A stretch of DNA of 64,000 nucleotides from Monodelphis domestica (taxonomy: Eukaryota; Chordata; Mammalia; Didelphimorphia; Didelphidae): NCBI RefSeq assembly GCF_027887165.1, contig NC_077227.1, positions 78,436,988 through 78,500,987 on the forward strand. Direction: 5' to 3'. The notes under the pieces were generated by a model. It was not told where the DNA came from. It worked only from the letters and a program-made list of their open reading frames with translations, and ran no database searches. Positions within the stretch are counted from its first letter, which is position 1. The number at the start of each line of letters is the position of its first letter. Made by a program: the position numbers and the translations under genes. Of this stretch, positions 51,501 to 55,582 are shown piece after piece.

Positions 51501-53123
51501 GGAAATGTTTAACAGAATAAATAAAATATAATAAAACATGGATAATGTTAATATGTAGTTTTCTAAGTCCATATGGAACCTTCAAGGATATCTTTCTATT
51601 TGAGTTCAACACCACTGCTAAAGTCCAACTCTTTGTTGTATAGAGGAAAAAAACTAAGCATTTAAACCCCAGAACTGCAAACTCTTGTTTCGTTTCTACT
51701 ATGCCTAATTTTAGCTTCATTCCCCACTAGTTTCTGATTTCTTTTTATGCCTTATTCAGGCTCCAGTTTATGTTCGAGAATGTGCCAGGCTGCATTATTT
51801 GGGCTCTAGGACTCATGCATCAAAGGTAAGCAGAGTCAGTTGTTCTCACTGAAACACAGGAAACCAAGACTAAAGAAAGCTAAGTTTTAATGTTAATAAA
51901 AGATAATGGACAAAGGAAAGTGAAAGCTATACTATGTCTTAAACAGGGATGAGGTAGAAGAATGTAAAGTTTCAAACTGCTTTTCTTGGGCATTTTTTTA
52001 GTGTCACAATTCAAAAATAATCATCACTTTTAGATGAGTGAAGGAGCAACTTGGAAGGAGATGGTGATGATAATATATGGAGTGGAAATAATGGTGCCTC
52101 TATCTATCTGGGTCCTCTTTGGCTCTCGTAATTTTCTTTTGATTGAATATATGAATGATTGCAAAGATTCTTAGTCCATAAGGCCTTTGATGGTTTTCAT
52201 TACACCCTTGAGTATTTTAAATGTTTAAAAAATAAGAACAGAAGATATAGTCTAGAAATGACATTTTGGAAATAGGATTTTTATAGGTGAGGTCAGTTAA
52301 GTCATATAAATGTACATATTGTATTCTTATTTTTAATCCTGTGACAAAGGGCTACCCCGAATGAGGTAAAGTATATAGCCTATGGATCTAGAATTGAAAG
52401 CCATACCAACTGAAAAGAAAACTCACCATTTGTTAGCAAAAATTACAGATTTTTTGTAATGCTTAGAACTCAAGTTACTGGTTAAAGTTTTAAAAATTTC
52501 CAAGGATCTTTATATGGACATTGCTACTATTTTCTTGTGGGTCTTTGCTTATTTTTCTTATTTTTTGGATTGCTTCACCATCACATTCAATAAACATTAA
52601 AAACCACTAGGTAAACATTTAGTATTAGCTCCTAATTAGTTAAAATTGAAGTCCATTTTATCCAGGGTCTTTCTGCTTTCTACTATATCCTTGTACTTGT
52701 CTCCGCCTATCCTGAAGGAAGTTGAGAATTTTTGGGTAGAGCAGTGATACTATTAGTGAAACCTATAGTTTTTAGATCTTATTTCACCTGGATAAAATGG
52801 AGGAAGGATGTAATTTCTCAGTGTAGATGTAAACTGTAGAATATTTATAGTTTTCTTTCCCTTTTTGATTTAGCCTGAAAATAGGAGCTGGTAGGATTCC
52901 TTCATCTCCTATTCTTTTACATTTTCTTCAGGATGACCTGGATCTGCCAACCTCATGTAATAGTAAGGATTTTCAGCTTTCAAAATCTCATAAAAGGCCC
53001 CGGATGAACACTTGCTTTCAACAGGAAGAGACACAACAACGTACAGAGGAAGCCCTTAGAGAGTTGTTGCAACATGTTCACAACATGCCTGACTCGGCAA
53101 AGAAGAAGAAGCTCATTCGACAG
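5217..53123 (+). CDS. ARHGAP19: Rho GTPase-activating protein 19 (3' part beyond window)
   Basis: The protein stimulates GTP hydrolysis by Rho GTPases (RhoA for ARHGAP19) and acts at the cortex in mitosis and cytokinesis. Eight exons join in phase: 56+266+81+210+227+87+66+192 nt = 395 codons. The RhoGAP domain covers roughly residues 110-310. The arginine finger is R143 (GLFRIPG, exon 4), followed by K181 and the LPEPLL motif (exon 4) and the conserved N266 of NLALMFAP (exon 5). All donors are GT and all acceptors AG. No frameshift or internal stop is seen. The start is ATG 5217 in a strong context (A at -3, G at +4), giving the same N-terminal length as the human protein. The C-terminal exons and stop codon are not in the window; about 100 residues are missing compared with the human protein. 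Introns 1 and 8 each hold an antisense full-length L1. Confidence 0.95.
5762..5808. repeat. Short (GTCC)n/(GTCT)n microsatellite
   Basis: Imperfect tetranucleotide run CTGTCTGT...CCGTCCATCCGTCCGTCCC downstream of the exon 1 CpG island. Confidence 0.8.
5836..6252. mobile_element. Tigger/pogo-like non-autonomous DNA element (417 bp)
   Basis: The ends are inverted repeats: the left end begins GAGGTGTCCCTTCCACAT and the reverse complement of the right end reads CAAGTATCCCTTCCACAT. TA dinucleotides flank both sides (5834-5835 and 6253-6254). There is no coding capacity. Size, TA duplication and CCCTT-type ends fit a Tigger-derived MITE. Confidence 0.7.
6479..6517. repeat. (TA)n(CA)n microsatellite
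   Basis: TA repeat passing directly into a short CA repeat. A smaller TA run lies at about 6644-6662. Confidence 0.9.
6960..7260 (+). repeat. Old interspersed repeat, family not assigned
   Basis: Purine-rich text with phrases shared by 40960-41300 and 35880-36290 in this window (for example 'gaattccaggcatggctggga' here and 'atatcccaggcgttggggaga' there). I recognise the style but cannot name the family. Confidence 0.4.
7405..7555 (-). repeat. MIR/CORE-type SINE, antisense
   Basis: Reverse-complement MIR order: CCCATTTTATAGCTCAGGAAACTGA, then TGGATTTGAATTCAGG. Confidence 0.7.
8133..8290 (+). repeat. MIR/CORE-type SINE
   Basis: Sense MIR order: GGAGCCTGGAAGATTCCGGTT, GTGTAGCCCTGGGTGAGTCA, then TTTCTCATCTGTAAAGT. 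Confidence 0.75.
8400..8583 (+). repeat. Full-length tRNA-derived SINE
   Basis: Runs from GGGCAGCCAGGGAGTACAGTG through the tRNA-like box GACCTGGGTTCAAG to a tail ACTGAGACAAAGTAAGGGCTT. An older, diverged copy. Confidence 0.8.
8590..9450. other. Intron 1 sequence, no feature assigned
   Basis: Mixed unique-looking sequence. 9030-9230 has a faint antisense MIR-like order (AGCTGAGGAAATTGAGGCCT). No exon or coding signal seen. Confidence 0.4.
9455..10260 (-). repeat. Old L1 3' end, antisense
   Basis: Follows the same order as the 3' end of the young L1 copies and of other old fragments here: pyrimidine-rich 'ctttccctcccactttcc', then 'ctgctcacatcactttgcatcagt', then 'tatttcaccagattcatatggctcatc'. 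Heavily diverged. Confidence 0.6.
10637..10800 (-). pseudogene. CR1-type LINE reverse transcriptase relic
   Basis: The reverse strand translates to [18 protein letters not shown], then LFKYANN. This matches the CR1-clade RT order S-V-L-G-P-V-L-F-N-I-F-I-N-D-L ... F-A-D-D. The catalytic DD is lost (ANN), so it is an inactive ancient fragment. Confidence 0.7.
10800..12190. other. Intron 1 sequence, no feature assigned
   Basis: No exon, RNA gene or repeat family recognised. It includes two AATAAA-type hexamers near 10990 and ordinary AT-rich intronic sequence. Ancient repeats too diverged to name are likely. Confidence 0.35.
12190..12305 (-). repeat. MIR-type SINE 3' part, antisense
   Basis: Text 'gcaaaatgctcagcatacattatg...tctcagagaccctctgaggtaagtact' follows the reversed MIR 3' half. 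Confidence 0.65.
13025..13735 (-). repeat. Old L1 3' end, antisense
   Basis: CT-rich block (13220-13325), then 'ctggttctgttcacttcagtc', 'ttcttacagcacaatattattcc' and 'gttccctgattagtgg', in the same order as the young L1 3' end. Confidence 0.65.
13757..13876 (+). repeat. tRNA-derived SINE, 5'-truncated
   Basis: Begins within the body (CCTCCAGCATTTCCTAG), has GGGTAAGTCACTTAACTTTG and ends ACAGAAAGTAAGGGTTAAAAAA. Confidence 0.75.
14567..14757 (+). repeat. MIR-type SINE
   Basis: Contains TCTCAGTTTCCTCATCAGAAAA and a 3' part 'ttgcaatctgtaaaatgctatat'. Confidence 0.65.
15380..17040 (-). repeat. Old L1 ORF2 fragment, antisense, split by a SINE
   Basis: 15380-16080 parallels young L1 text at 18660-19330: 'ggtgttggttcaagccttcc', 'gataactgctgctttataatata', 'atcatttccctttatatcct'. 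It continues after the SINE at 16236-16440 with 'aagtaaatcatcgtatcatgag' (parallel to 19400-19440). Confidence 0.7.
16236..16440 (-). repeat. Full-length tRNA-derived SINE, antisense
   Basis: Runs from AACCCTTACCTTCTGCCTTA to CCACTGAGCTACCCAG. It is nested in the old L1 fragment, so it is younger than that L1. Confidence 0.9.
17108..17306 (+). repeat. Full-length tRNA-derived SINE
   Basis: Begins at GGTTGGCTCAGTGGATTGAG, with the tRNA-like box GGTCCTGGGTTCAAATC, and ends in AAGGTAAGGGTT plus an A run. It sits just left of L1 copy A. Confidence 0.9.
17716..21522 (-). CDS. L1 ORF2 protein (endonuclease/reverse transcriptase), copy A
   Basis: An open frame of 1,268 codons that nicks target DNA and reverse-transcribes L1 RNA onto it. 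Endonuclease domain about 7-235: N13, E42 (QETH), D144/N146 (GDLN), D204 (KIDH), D228/H229 (SDH). Reverse transcriptase about 460-760: D599 (SIDAEKAFD), FADD at 699-702. A C-terminal Cys motif, CX3CX7HX4C, lies at 1123-1140. The protein is only about ten residues different from copy B. A leucine occupies residue 664, where copy B has P in GCPLSPLLF, a motif conserved in other L1 proteins, so RT activity may be reduced. The start is the first ATG, MPGSPQ, by analogy with human ORF2. Confidence 0.92.
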   Translation of the reverse strand: MPGSPQMTIITLNMNGMNSPIKRRRIAEWIRIQNPTICCLQETHMRRVDTHKVRIKGWSKTFWASTDRKKAGVVIMISDKANAKIDLIKRDREGNYILLKGTLDNEEISLINMYAPNNIAPKFLMEKLGELKEEIDNKTILVGDLNQPLSNLDKSNQKINKKEVKEVNEILEKLELIDIWRKINRDKKEYTFFSAPHGTFTKIDHTLGHRNIAHKCKKAEIMNAAFSDHKAIKIMISNGTWKTKSKTNWKLNNMILQNRLAKEEIIETINNFIKENDNGETSFQTFWDAAKAVIRGKFISLKAHINKQGRAEINQLEMQLKKLESDQIKNPQQKTKLEILKIKGEINKIESDRTIDLINKTRSWYFEKTNKIDKVLVNLIKKRKEEKQIHSIKDEKGDSTSNEEEIKAIIRNYFAQLYGNKYTNLGEMDEYIQKYKLPRLTEEEIEFLNNPISEIEIHQAIKELPKKKSPGPDGFTCEFYQTFREQLTPILYKLFDIISKEGVLPNSFYDTNMVLIPKPGRSKTEKENYRPISLMNIDAKILNRILAKRLQQVIRRIIHHDQVGFIPGMQGWFNIRKTIHIIDHINKQTSKNHMIISIDAEKAFDKIQHPFLLKTLESIGIEGSFLKIINSIYLKPTANIICNGDKLDAFPIRSGVKQGCPLSLLLFDIVLETLAVAIREDKEIEGIRIGKEETKLSLFADDMMVYLKNPRDSTKKLIEIINNFSKVAGYKINPHKSSAFLYISNTAQQQELEREIPFKITLDKIKYLGIYLPRQTQELYEHNYKTLATQLKLDLNNWKNINCSWIGRANIIKMTILPKLIYLFSAIPIELPKYFFTDLEKTITKFIWKNKRSRISREIMKKNTYDGGLAVPDLKLYYKAAVIKTIWYWLRNRGEDQWNRLGENDLSKTVYDKPKDPSFWDKNPLFDKNCWENWKTVWERLGIDQHLTPYTKINSRWVSDLNIKKETISKLGKHRVVYMSDLWEGKGFKTKQDIERITKCKINNFDYIKLKSFCTNKTNITKIRRETTNWEKIFIETSDKGLITHIYNELNQLYKKSSHSPIDKWAREMDRQFSDKEIKTINKHMKKCSTSLIIREMQIKTTLRYHLTPSRLANITAKESNECWRGCGKVGTLIHCWWSCELIQPFWRAIWNYAQRATKEYLPFDPAIALLGLYPKEIMDTKTCTKIFIAALFVVAQNWKTRGCPSIGEWLNKLWYMLVMEYYCAQRNNKVEKFHGDWNNLQEVMQSERSRTRRTLYTETNTLWYNRT
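21523..22055 (-). other. L1 inter-ORF spacer, copy A
   Basis: About 530 bp between ORF1 and ORF2, far longer than the roughly 60-bp spacer of human L1. The L1 sense strand is strongly G/A-rich (plus-strand C/T blocks at 21640-21720 and a C homopolymer of about 14 at 21822-21835). No long ORF. Confidence 0.85.
22056..22979 (-). pseudogene. L1 ORF1 with premature stop, copy A
   Basis: ORF1 encodes the trimeric RNA-binding chaperone of the L1 particle. The frame opens at 22979 ([10 protein letters not shown]) and is interrupted by TAA at 22533-22535, at codon 149, where copy B has GAA. The remaining product (148 residues) would keep the coiled coil but lose the RRM and C-terminal domains. Downstream codons stay open to 22056, so the stop is recent and is the only lesion seen in ORF1. 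Confidence 0.92.
22980..23724 (-). promoter_or_regulatory. L1 5'UTR/promoter region, copy A
   Basis: GC-rich, about 745 bp. It ends (the L1 start) with a YY1-type AAGATGGCGGC on the minus strand (23704-23714) next to an ETS-type CCGGAAGT (plus strand, 23717-23724). It contains 49-bp tandem units starting at 23325 and 23374. Relative to copy B it has one unit fewer and an extra 21 bp near 23510-23535. Confidence 0.85.
23325..23412. repeat. 49-bp tandem repeat in L1 5'UTR, about 2 copies
   Basis: Units begin GCAGCGGAAGCCCCAGGCAG at 23325 and 23374. The second unit ends at CACCCGGACT before the sequence diverges. Confidence 0.9.
23745..25115. other. Intron 1 sequence right of L1 copy A
   Basis: No exon or RNA gene recognised. 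Contains GC-richer patches around 24300-24420 and 24580-24700. Unassigned. Confidence 0.35.
25119..25258 (+). repeat. Tandem repeat of about 75 bp with CTCF-like cores
   Basis: Two units share CCCTTCC.CCAGAGGTGCT and GCAGCTAGGGGGCGCC.TGG plus GCACAGAACACT. The GCAGCTAGGGGGCGCC cores start at 25150 and 25225. The second half resembles the head of the local tRNA-derived SINE. The core TAGGGGGCGC fits the central CTCF motif. Confidence 0.7.
25330..26280. other. Intron 1 sequence, possibly LTR-derived
   Basis: Pyrimidine/purine-biased blocks, with ...GGTACAACA at about 26180-26189 as a possible TG/CA-type boundary. I could not find paired ends or a target duplication, so no element is called. 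Confidence 0.3.
26290..26495 (-). repeat. RTE-linked SINE (MAR4/RTESINE-like), antisense
   Basis: Characteristic run 'gtccaactctttgaacccc', 'gggttttcttggcaaagatactggagtggtttgc', 'ttccttctccag', then a SINE-like body. Confidence 0.75.
26515..27085 (+). repeat. L2/CR1-type LINE 3' end
   Basis: Nearly contiguous L2-like order: 'catgccaatcctcaactcag', 'ggtttaaggcttttacaactt', 'ctggaatgccctgattcc', 'cttcaaggtacacttcaag', ending 'gactgtagattcctcaagggc'. Confidence 0.6.
26989..27012. repeat. (CA)n microsatellite
   Basis: About ten CA units inside the L2-like copy. Confidence 0.9.
27650..27785 (-). repeat. MIR-type SINE fragment, antisense
   Basis: Contains 'ttttatagaggaggaaactga' and 'cccagatttgaaccctgatttcc'. 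Confidence 0.6.
28040..29155 (+). repeat. Old L1 3' region, sense
   Basis: Parallels the ORF2 C-terminus of the young L1: 'agataagtggtcaaaggatatgaac', 'cagccattttggaaagcaatttggaatta', 'gattgctgggaaatggttaagcaaattgtggta'. A short antisense MIR-like piece ('ttattaaatgcctactttgtgtc', about 28345) lies inside. Confidence 0.7.
29222..30096 (+). repeat. Old L1 3' end with 3'UTR, sense
   Basis: Starts at the 'cacctatcagattggacaatatgac' region of ORF2, continues through 'cagttggggaatggctgaac', and ends 'attacatgtgttgggaaaataaaatatctt' plus A-rich sequence. An independent insertion from the piece at 28.0-29.2 kb, since the same ORF2 segment occurs twice. Confidence 0.8.
30300..30960 (+). repeat. Old L1 3' fragment, sense
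   Basis: A third sense copy of the same ORF2-end text ('ccattctagaaaggaatttggg', 'gtcagttggagaatagcc'). Confidence 0.6.
31637..31857 (-). repeat. RTE-linked SINE, antisense
   Basis: 'ttgtctgactctttgggagccc', 'gttttcttgacagagatgttggagtggc', then 'aggtcacatagctagtaggt' and 'ccaccttgctgcc'. Confidence 0.75.
31860..32925. other. Intron 1 sequence, no feature assigned
   Basis: Unique-looking. 32190-32390 is moderately GC-rich and could be a conserved non-coding element, but nothing in the sequence itself identifies it. Confidence 0.3.
32928..33116 (-). repeat. tRNA-derived SINE, antisense
   Basis: From AAACCCTTACCTTCTTTCTTA to GTCACCTCACTGCCCC, with a small internal deletion after CAGGGTCACA. 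Confidence 0.85.
33530..33865 (-). repeat. Old L1 3'UTR fragment, antisense
   Basis: 'tctgggttatacatgttttatcatgcaaaatatatttc' and 'tgaaaaatggtatgctttcatc' match phrases in the other antisense L1 ends (47080, 51000, 62430). Confidence 0.75.
34165..34620 (-). repeat. Old L1 3' end, antisense
   Basis: Diverged text ending 'ggccattccccaggtgatgaggagcc', parallel to 'gccattccccaattgatgggc' of the young L1. Confidence 0.55.
34640..35720. other. Pyrimidine-rich intronic block, unassigned
   Basis: A strongly C/T-biased kilobase with several fortuitous open frames. No splice-flanked exon or known domain was found. An old LINE-derived origin is possible. Confidence 0.35.
35722..35890 (+). repeat. L2-like fragment
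   Basis: 'aaaagcaatggctcccttttttctttaggc', 'aaagctctgcacagcctggccctgatcac', 'cttgttcctcactcgcc' follow the L2 3' order. Confidence 0.5.
35895..36295 (+). repeat. Old interspersed repeat, family not assigned
   Basis: 'gtttagatttggtcctgaaagcaatag' and related phrases recall a widespread old mammalian repeat. Partner copies are at 6960 and 40960. Confidence 0.4.
36390..36490 (-). pseudogene. 7SL RNA retropseudogene fragment, antisense
   Basis: Poly(T) at 36390-36409 precedes the reverse complement of the 7SL 3' end: GAGACCGAGTC, CTAGGCTGAAAATGC, then GATTCCATTATTAATCAG. This is a 5'-truncated processed copy of about 80 bp. Confidence 0.7.
37110..37990 (-). repeat. Old L1 ORF1-region fragment, antisense
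   Basis: 'actcagttttgctgaatatattattcttggatac' parallels young ORF1 text near 22180-22215, and later 'tttcctctagagttcacattt' fits the coiled-coil region. Many stops. Confidence 0.6.
38247..38410. mobile_element. hAT MITE-like remnant
   Basis: Begins CAGGGGTTAGTAAACTGGCCC, a hAT-type terminal sequence, followed by 'caataaaactttatttaaaaatgtg'. The far end is at about TTGGCCCC (38400-38407). Confidence 0.6.
38410..39215. other. Intron 1 sequence, no feature assigned
   Basis: No repeat or exon recognised. Confidence 0.35.
39220..39430 (+). repeat. MIR/MAR-type CORE-SINE
   Basis: 'gaccccggacaagtcactctgccc', 'ctcagtttcttcatctgtaaa', then 'gatcaaatgagataataagtgtg' in the usual MIR order. Confidence 0.8.
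40033..40298 (+). CDS. ARHGAP19: ARHGAP19 exon 2
   Basis: The acceptor is TTTTTTCAG|CG and the donor AAAG|GTGGGG. It encodes the conserved N-terminal region ([17 protein letters not shown]... through SLMSLKRK), upstream of the RhoGAP core. Phase in 2, out 1. GC-rich for this window. Confidence 0.95.
40620..40802 (-). repeat. tRNA-derived SINE, antisense (intron 2)
   Basis: TTTAGAATCAATACTGTGTTTTGG start and GCTCTCAATCC end. Internal loss after AAGGGATAGAC. Confidence 0.8.
40960..41300 (+). repeat. Old interspersed repeat, family not assigned
   Basis: 'atatcccaggcgttggggagagcc' and 'aggataggaaaggctttaaaaacc'. See the partner copies near 6960 and 35895. Confidence 0.4.
41714..41920 (-). repeat. 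Full-length tRNA-derived SINE, antisense
   Basis: Close to the apparent consensus throughout, from AAACCCTTACCTTCTGTCTTG to CCACTGAGCCACCCGGCTGC. One of the least diverged SINE copies here. Confidence 0.92.
41955..42150 (+). repeat. RTE-linked SINE, sense
   Basis: Sense order: 'gactctgggcaagtcacttc', 'gagctggagaaggaaatgg', 'ggtcaggaagagtcggacagaactg'. Confidence 0.8.
42297..42447 (-). repeat. tRNA-derived SINE, antisense, deleted
   Basis: 'cttgccttccgtcttagga', 'ggtaagggctaggcagg', 'gatttgaacatggggcc'. Lacks part of the tail. Confidence 0.75.
42480..43330. other. CpG-rich patch in intron 2
   Basis: GC-rich, with clustered CpGs, densest at about 42580-42800 (for example GTGCCGCGCTCCCTGCCGC). 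Faint MIR-like text is present ('gtagatgacctctgcg'). No exon called. Confidence 0.5.
43344..43424 (+). CDS. ARHGAP19: ARHGAP19 exon 3
   Basis: An 81-nt exon, acceptor TTTTCCAG and donor AAAA|GTAAGT. It encodes [20 protein letters not shown] and on to EYLHK, the entry into the RhoGAP fold. Phase 1 at both ends, so skipping it would keep the frame. Confidence 0.95.
43608..43793 (+). repeat. tRNA-derived SINE (intron 3)
   Basis: From CTCCTGGGGGGCTCAGTGGAT to AAGATGGAAGGTAAGGGTTG, with an A-rich tail. Confidence 0.88.
44005..44163 (+). repeat. MIR-type SINE (intron 3)
   Basis: 'ctcaagtataaaatgaggcagttacaccagatag' and 'cctcccacctctaacattctgtga'. Confidence 0.75.
44449..44527 (-). repeat. tRNA-derived SINE 3' fragment, antisense
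   Basis: Only the tail half is present (AAACCCTTACCTTCTGTCTTA to TAAGGGCTAGACAACT). It stops where hAT MITE sequence begins. Confidence 0.85.
44530..44757. mobile_element. hAT MITE fragment (intron 3)
   Basis: The right end, read on the minus strand, is CAGTGTTGGCGAGCC, as in hAT-type terminal repeats. It is related to the element at 54443-54800. The left end is missing. Confidence 0.6.
44988..45197 (+). CDS. ARHGAP19: ARHGAP19 exon 4 (arginine finger)
   Basis: Encodes residues 135-204, including R143 in [13 protein letters not shown] and the [13 protein letters not shown] segment. The start is set at 44988 because this restores HKNLRVEGLF, as in the human protein. A tandem acceptor GAGAAG (44982-44987) offers a second site 3 nt upstream. 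Donor GCAG|GTGAGT. Confidence 0.93.
45880..46036 (-). repeat. tRNA-derived SINE with internal deletion, antisense
   Basis: The tail half (to GGTTCCAAGG) is fused directly to CCAGGGTCACACAGC, so about 45 bp of the usual middle is missing. Confidence 0.85.
46222..46448 (+). CDS. ARHGAP19: ARHGAP19 exon 5 (RhoGAP core)
   Basis: The acceptor is CTCCAAG and the donor AAAAAT|GTAAGT. It encodes residues 205-280, ending [15 protein letters not shown], with the conserved asparagine (N266) that contacts the GTPase in RhoGAP domains. The exon ends on a codon boundary. Confidence 0.95.
46632..46830 (+). repeat. MIR-type SINE (intron 5)
   Basis: 'agtggaaagggcattaggcct' then 'cttcctcatatgtgaaatacg'. Diverged. 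Confidence 0.6.
46925..47785 (-). repeat. Old L1 3' end, antisense (intron 5)
   Basis: 'tctagattatgcatgtattatcatgcaaaac' followed by 'ggctatttcccaatttttggac'. The younger truncated L1 is inserted at its right edge. Confidence 0.75.
47801..48224 (+). mobile_element. 5'-truncated young L1 (about 424 bp), sense
   Basis: Same family as copies A and B: it begins in the last ORF2 codons (ATGCAGAGCGAGAGGAGC) and includes the whole 3'UTR. It is flanked by an exact 15-bp duplication, AAAAACTTTATCACA, at 47786-47800 and 48225-48239. The tail is A8, CACATAGG, A4. It carries a sense AATAAA (48192-48197) within ARHGAP19 intron 5. Confidence 0.93.
48329..48534 (-). repeat. Full-length tRNA-derived SINE, antisense
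   Basis: Starts with a T run and AACCCCTTACCTTCCGTCTTGG. The flanks 'cctaatgtggttg' and 'cctaacatggttt' look like a worn target duplication. Confidence 0.9.
48895..49135 (-). repeat. MIR/MAR-type CORE-SINE, antisense
   Basis: Nearly complete: 'tagtacttactatgtgtcaggtattgtgctaagc', 'gatcctcacaacaac', 'gaggaaactgaggcaaagag', 'ctggatttgaactcaggtc'. Confidence 0.85.
49489..49575 (+). CDS. ARHGAP19: ARHGAP19 exon 6
   Basis: An 87-nt, phase-0 exon encoding [20 protein letters not shown] through KLFK, the last helices of the RhoGAP fold. Acceptor TTGAACAG, donor AAG|GTAAAT. Confidence 0.95.
49665..49905 (-). repeat. RTE-linked SINE, antisense (intron 6)
   Basis: 'tgtgtccatctcttcagaatctc', 'ttttcttggcaaagatgctgg', 'tgaggcaaacagggtt', ending near 'gccaccac'. 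Confidence 0.8.
49906..50825. other. Intron 6 sequence, no feature assigned
   Basis: GC-richer at 50090-50600. No exon with splice sites found; the open frames here are fortuitous. Confidence 0.4.
50830..51445 (-). repeat. Old L1 3' end, antisense (intron 6)
   Basis: One of the best preserved old copies: 'tgcaatgttctcctggttctgc', 'cactctgcatcagttcatgtagg', 'cagccattccctaattgatag'. Confidence 0.8.
51760..51825 (+). CDS. ARHGAP19: ARHGAP19 exon 7
   Basis: A 66-nt, phase-0 exon encoding [20 protein letters not shown] and SK. Acceptor TTATTCAG, donor AAAG|GTAAGC. Confidence 0.95.
51846..52645. other. Intron 7 sequence, no feature assigned
   Basis: AT-rich, with no recognised repeat. Confidence 0.4.
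52652..52801. repeat. 150-bp unit with perfect 15-bp inverted ends
   Basis: TCCATTTTATCCAGG (52652-52666) is repeated in inverse orientation as CCTGGATAAAATGGA (52787-52801). This may be a small MITE; no clear target duplication. It ends 130 bp before exon 8. Confidence 0.6.
52932..53123 (+). CDS. ARHGAP19: ARHGAP19 exon 8
   Basis: A 192-nt, phase-0 exon, acceptor CTTCAG and donor CAG|GTATCT. It encodes the start of the less conserved C-terminal region (DDLDLPTS... through AKKKKLIRQ). The acidic/glutamine-rich stretch [19 protein letters not shown] is likely helical. It is the last ARHGAP19 exon I can find in the window. Confidence 0.92.
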
Positions 53124-53425
53124 GTATCTAACCTGAAGCAAAGAAAAGTGAATGCTGATTTTGGGAAAAGGTCATGGTTATGGACCTGATGGAATATTTT
53201 TGAGAATGGCAGAATCTAAATTGGTGCTTGGTTTTCTAAGGTATAAAAGTTGAGGATCTCAGTGGCCCCCACTTTTGTTCAGGAAGGATGTGTGAGAGTG
53301 TCTGCTGAGAGGAGGGTGTCCTTGTGGTGAATATCAAGTGTATCAAATCTCAGGATGAGTCGAGGGACAGCTAAGGACAACAAAAAGTAGTTTGGGGTTT
53401 TTTTTCCCCCCTCAAGTTAGATTGA

Positions 53426-53697
53426 GGCAGGGAAGGTGGTGCAAGCCTGTATTCCCTGCTGCTGGGGAGAGTTGGTATCACTTGAGTTTGGGAGTTCTCA
53501 GTAGCAGTTGGGCTAAAGCTGTTTGGGTGTTCCCACCAAGTTTGGCACCAATATGGTGAAGCCCTGGGAGGGGCGTGCTACCAGATTACTTAAAAAGGGG
53601 TGAACCAGCCCAGATGAGCAAAATGGAGCAGTCATGGGATTGGACCTGTGAGTGGTTGCTGTACTTCAGGGTAAGCTGGGGGAACTTAGTTTCAGAG
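53426..53697 (+). pseudogene. 7SL (SRP) RNA retropseudogene, nearly full-length
   Basis: Follows 7SL RNA end to end: 5' Alu domain (GGTGGTGCAAGCCTGTATTCC, CACTTGAGTTTGGGAGTTCT), S domain (AAGTTTGGCACCAATATGGTG, GGGGTGAACCAGCCCAGATG) and 3' Alu domain (CCTGTGAGTGGTTGCTGTAC). It is followed by A-rich sequence (CAAACAACAAACAATAACAAA). About 25 nt are deleted in the S domain after GGAGCAG. Many substitutions and the A-rich tail indicate a processed, non-functional copy. Confidence 0.88.
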
Positions 53698-53699
53698 AA

Positions 53700-54440
53700 G
53701 CAAACAACAAACAATAACAAAATAAAGCTAAATATTGAGTTTTTATATTGAGAAAGAGCAAAGACAAAGGTCAGCTGCTTGGAGGAGATGAAACACTAAA
53801 AACTGACAGTACAGGAAAGGAAGTTAGTATTCCTCCTTATTCTGCCTCTTTTTTCTGCCAAGAAGATTGACTTTTGTACTGGAAGGAGTTGATTCCCAAC
53901 GTTAGTAAGACTGTGAGAGAACACTTAGCTGTTGTTAATGGATTCTAATCACTAGGCCCAGAGGAACTTCACATTAAGGTATTGAAAGAACAGGTACCTC
54001 TGATGGCTAAATCACTGTTGATGATCATTGAGAACTTGGGGAAAGCAGAAAAGGTGTCACAGGGCCAGAGAAAGGCATCTGTGAGAGTAGAGTCTACAAA
54101 CTGTAGGCTAGTGACTTTGACTCCAAAATTCTAGAATGCCTATTAAAAAGATAGTTTGTGACCTCTGGAAAAGAGAGCAGTGATCCCAAAAAGTGATGGT
54201 ATGGCTTATGTGCCAAAGTGACCTCATTTTCTTTCTTTCTTTTTTTACTATAGGATCACTAGATTGGCCCCTCAGTGGAATGCTATCAGTGTAGTCCCAG
54301 TAAAGTGTTTAAAGCTAATAATGTGAAATTTGATAGTAACCAATGGAAAGTCTTATATTTGGTTTAGTAATATTAACTTCATCAGTACAAGATGAGGGAA
54401 GAGTGACTACAAAGCAGTTTATCTGAAGAAAGGACCTTAG
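53700..54440. other. Intron 8 sequence, no feature assigned
   Basis: No exon or repeat recognised. A weak L2-like style ('gtgagagtagagtctacaaactg') is not enough for a call. Confidence 0.35.
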
Positions 54441-54442
54441 GG

Positions 54443-54800
54443 CAATGATGGTGAACCCTTTTGAACTTCTTAAGGACCCCTAGCCATGCCCCACCCCATC
54501 CCCTGAGACAGCATGCCTGGCCCTGCCCCGCATTGTGGGACATGCCCCACCCCCAACTGCATGCCCTGCCCCCTGCATGCAGACTGGCCAACCAGGTCAG
54601 TGCAGCACCACACCACCCCCTCTCCCACATTCAGAGGTGGGGCTAGGCTTTGGGCTGGCCAAGCCAGAGTCTCCACCTGGAGAGAGGCTAGAGTGCTCCA
54701 CCCACTGCATTTGGGGGTGGGACTAAACCAGGGCCTGCTTATGCCCACAGAGGCCTCTGTGTGTCATCTTTGGCATGTATGCCATTGATTCACCATCACG
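54443..54800. mobile_element. hAT MITE (about 358 bp)
   Basis: Left end CAATGATGGTGAACCC. The right end, reversed, is CGTGATGGTGAATC, an imperfect inverted pair. The middle is unusually GC-rich (CATGCCCCACCCCCAACTGC). No coding capacity. Confidence 0.7.
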
Positions 54801-55582
54801 ACCAGATATTATTGGTGGCCTGCAAGCTCCTTAGGAGTTAGGATTGCAACATGGCAACCAAAAAAGTGAATGCAGATTGTATAAGAGCTATAAGATCCAG
54901 GGTTAGGGATTCCTCAATTATTTATTTAGTAAGTCATGTTACTGCCTTTTATTGCACATTACCAACAGGCACCGAACCCTCCTCTCTTGTAACAAAGAAA
55001 AATAGTGAAGTAGAACGATTCTAGTTTTGAATGAATGAGAGGAGATGAGGCAGAAAATAATGGCTGATGATTTTTGTTAATCCCGGTAACTGGTAAGAAA
55101 ACATTCCTGTTAAAGAATTCTCCTGCCCTTGTTCCTAAAATTGATTCTGAGATGTGACAGATTATGCCAAAGCAGCAGTCTGTTCGCTTTCACATATTCA
55201 AAGACGACGGTGCTGATTTTAATCCTTTTCTCTCTTTTTTTTTTTAAATATATTTTATTTGATCATTTCCAAGCATTATTCGTTAAAGACATAGATCATT
55301 TTCTTTTCCTCCCCCCCACCCCCCATAGCCGACGCGTAAGTCCACTGGGCATTAGATGTTTTCTTGATTTGAACCCATTGCTTTGTTGATAGTATTTGCA
55401 TTAGAGTGTTCATTTAAAGTCTATCCTCTGTCATGTCCCCTCAACCTCTGTATTCAGGCAGTTGCTTTTTCTCGGTGTTTCCACTCCCATAGTTTATCCT
55501 TTGCTTATGAATGGTGTTTTTTTTCTCCTGGGTCCCTGCAAGTTGTTCAGGGACATTACACCGCCACTAATGGAGAAGTCCA

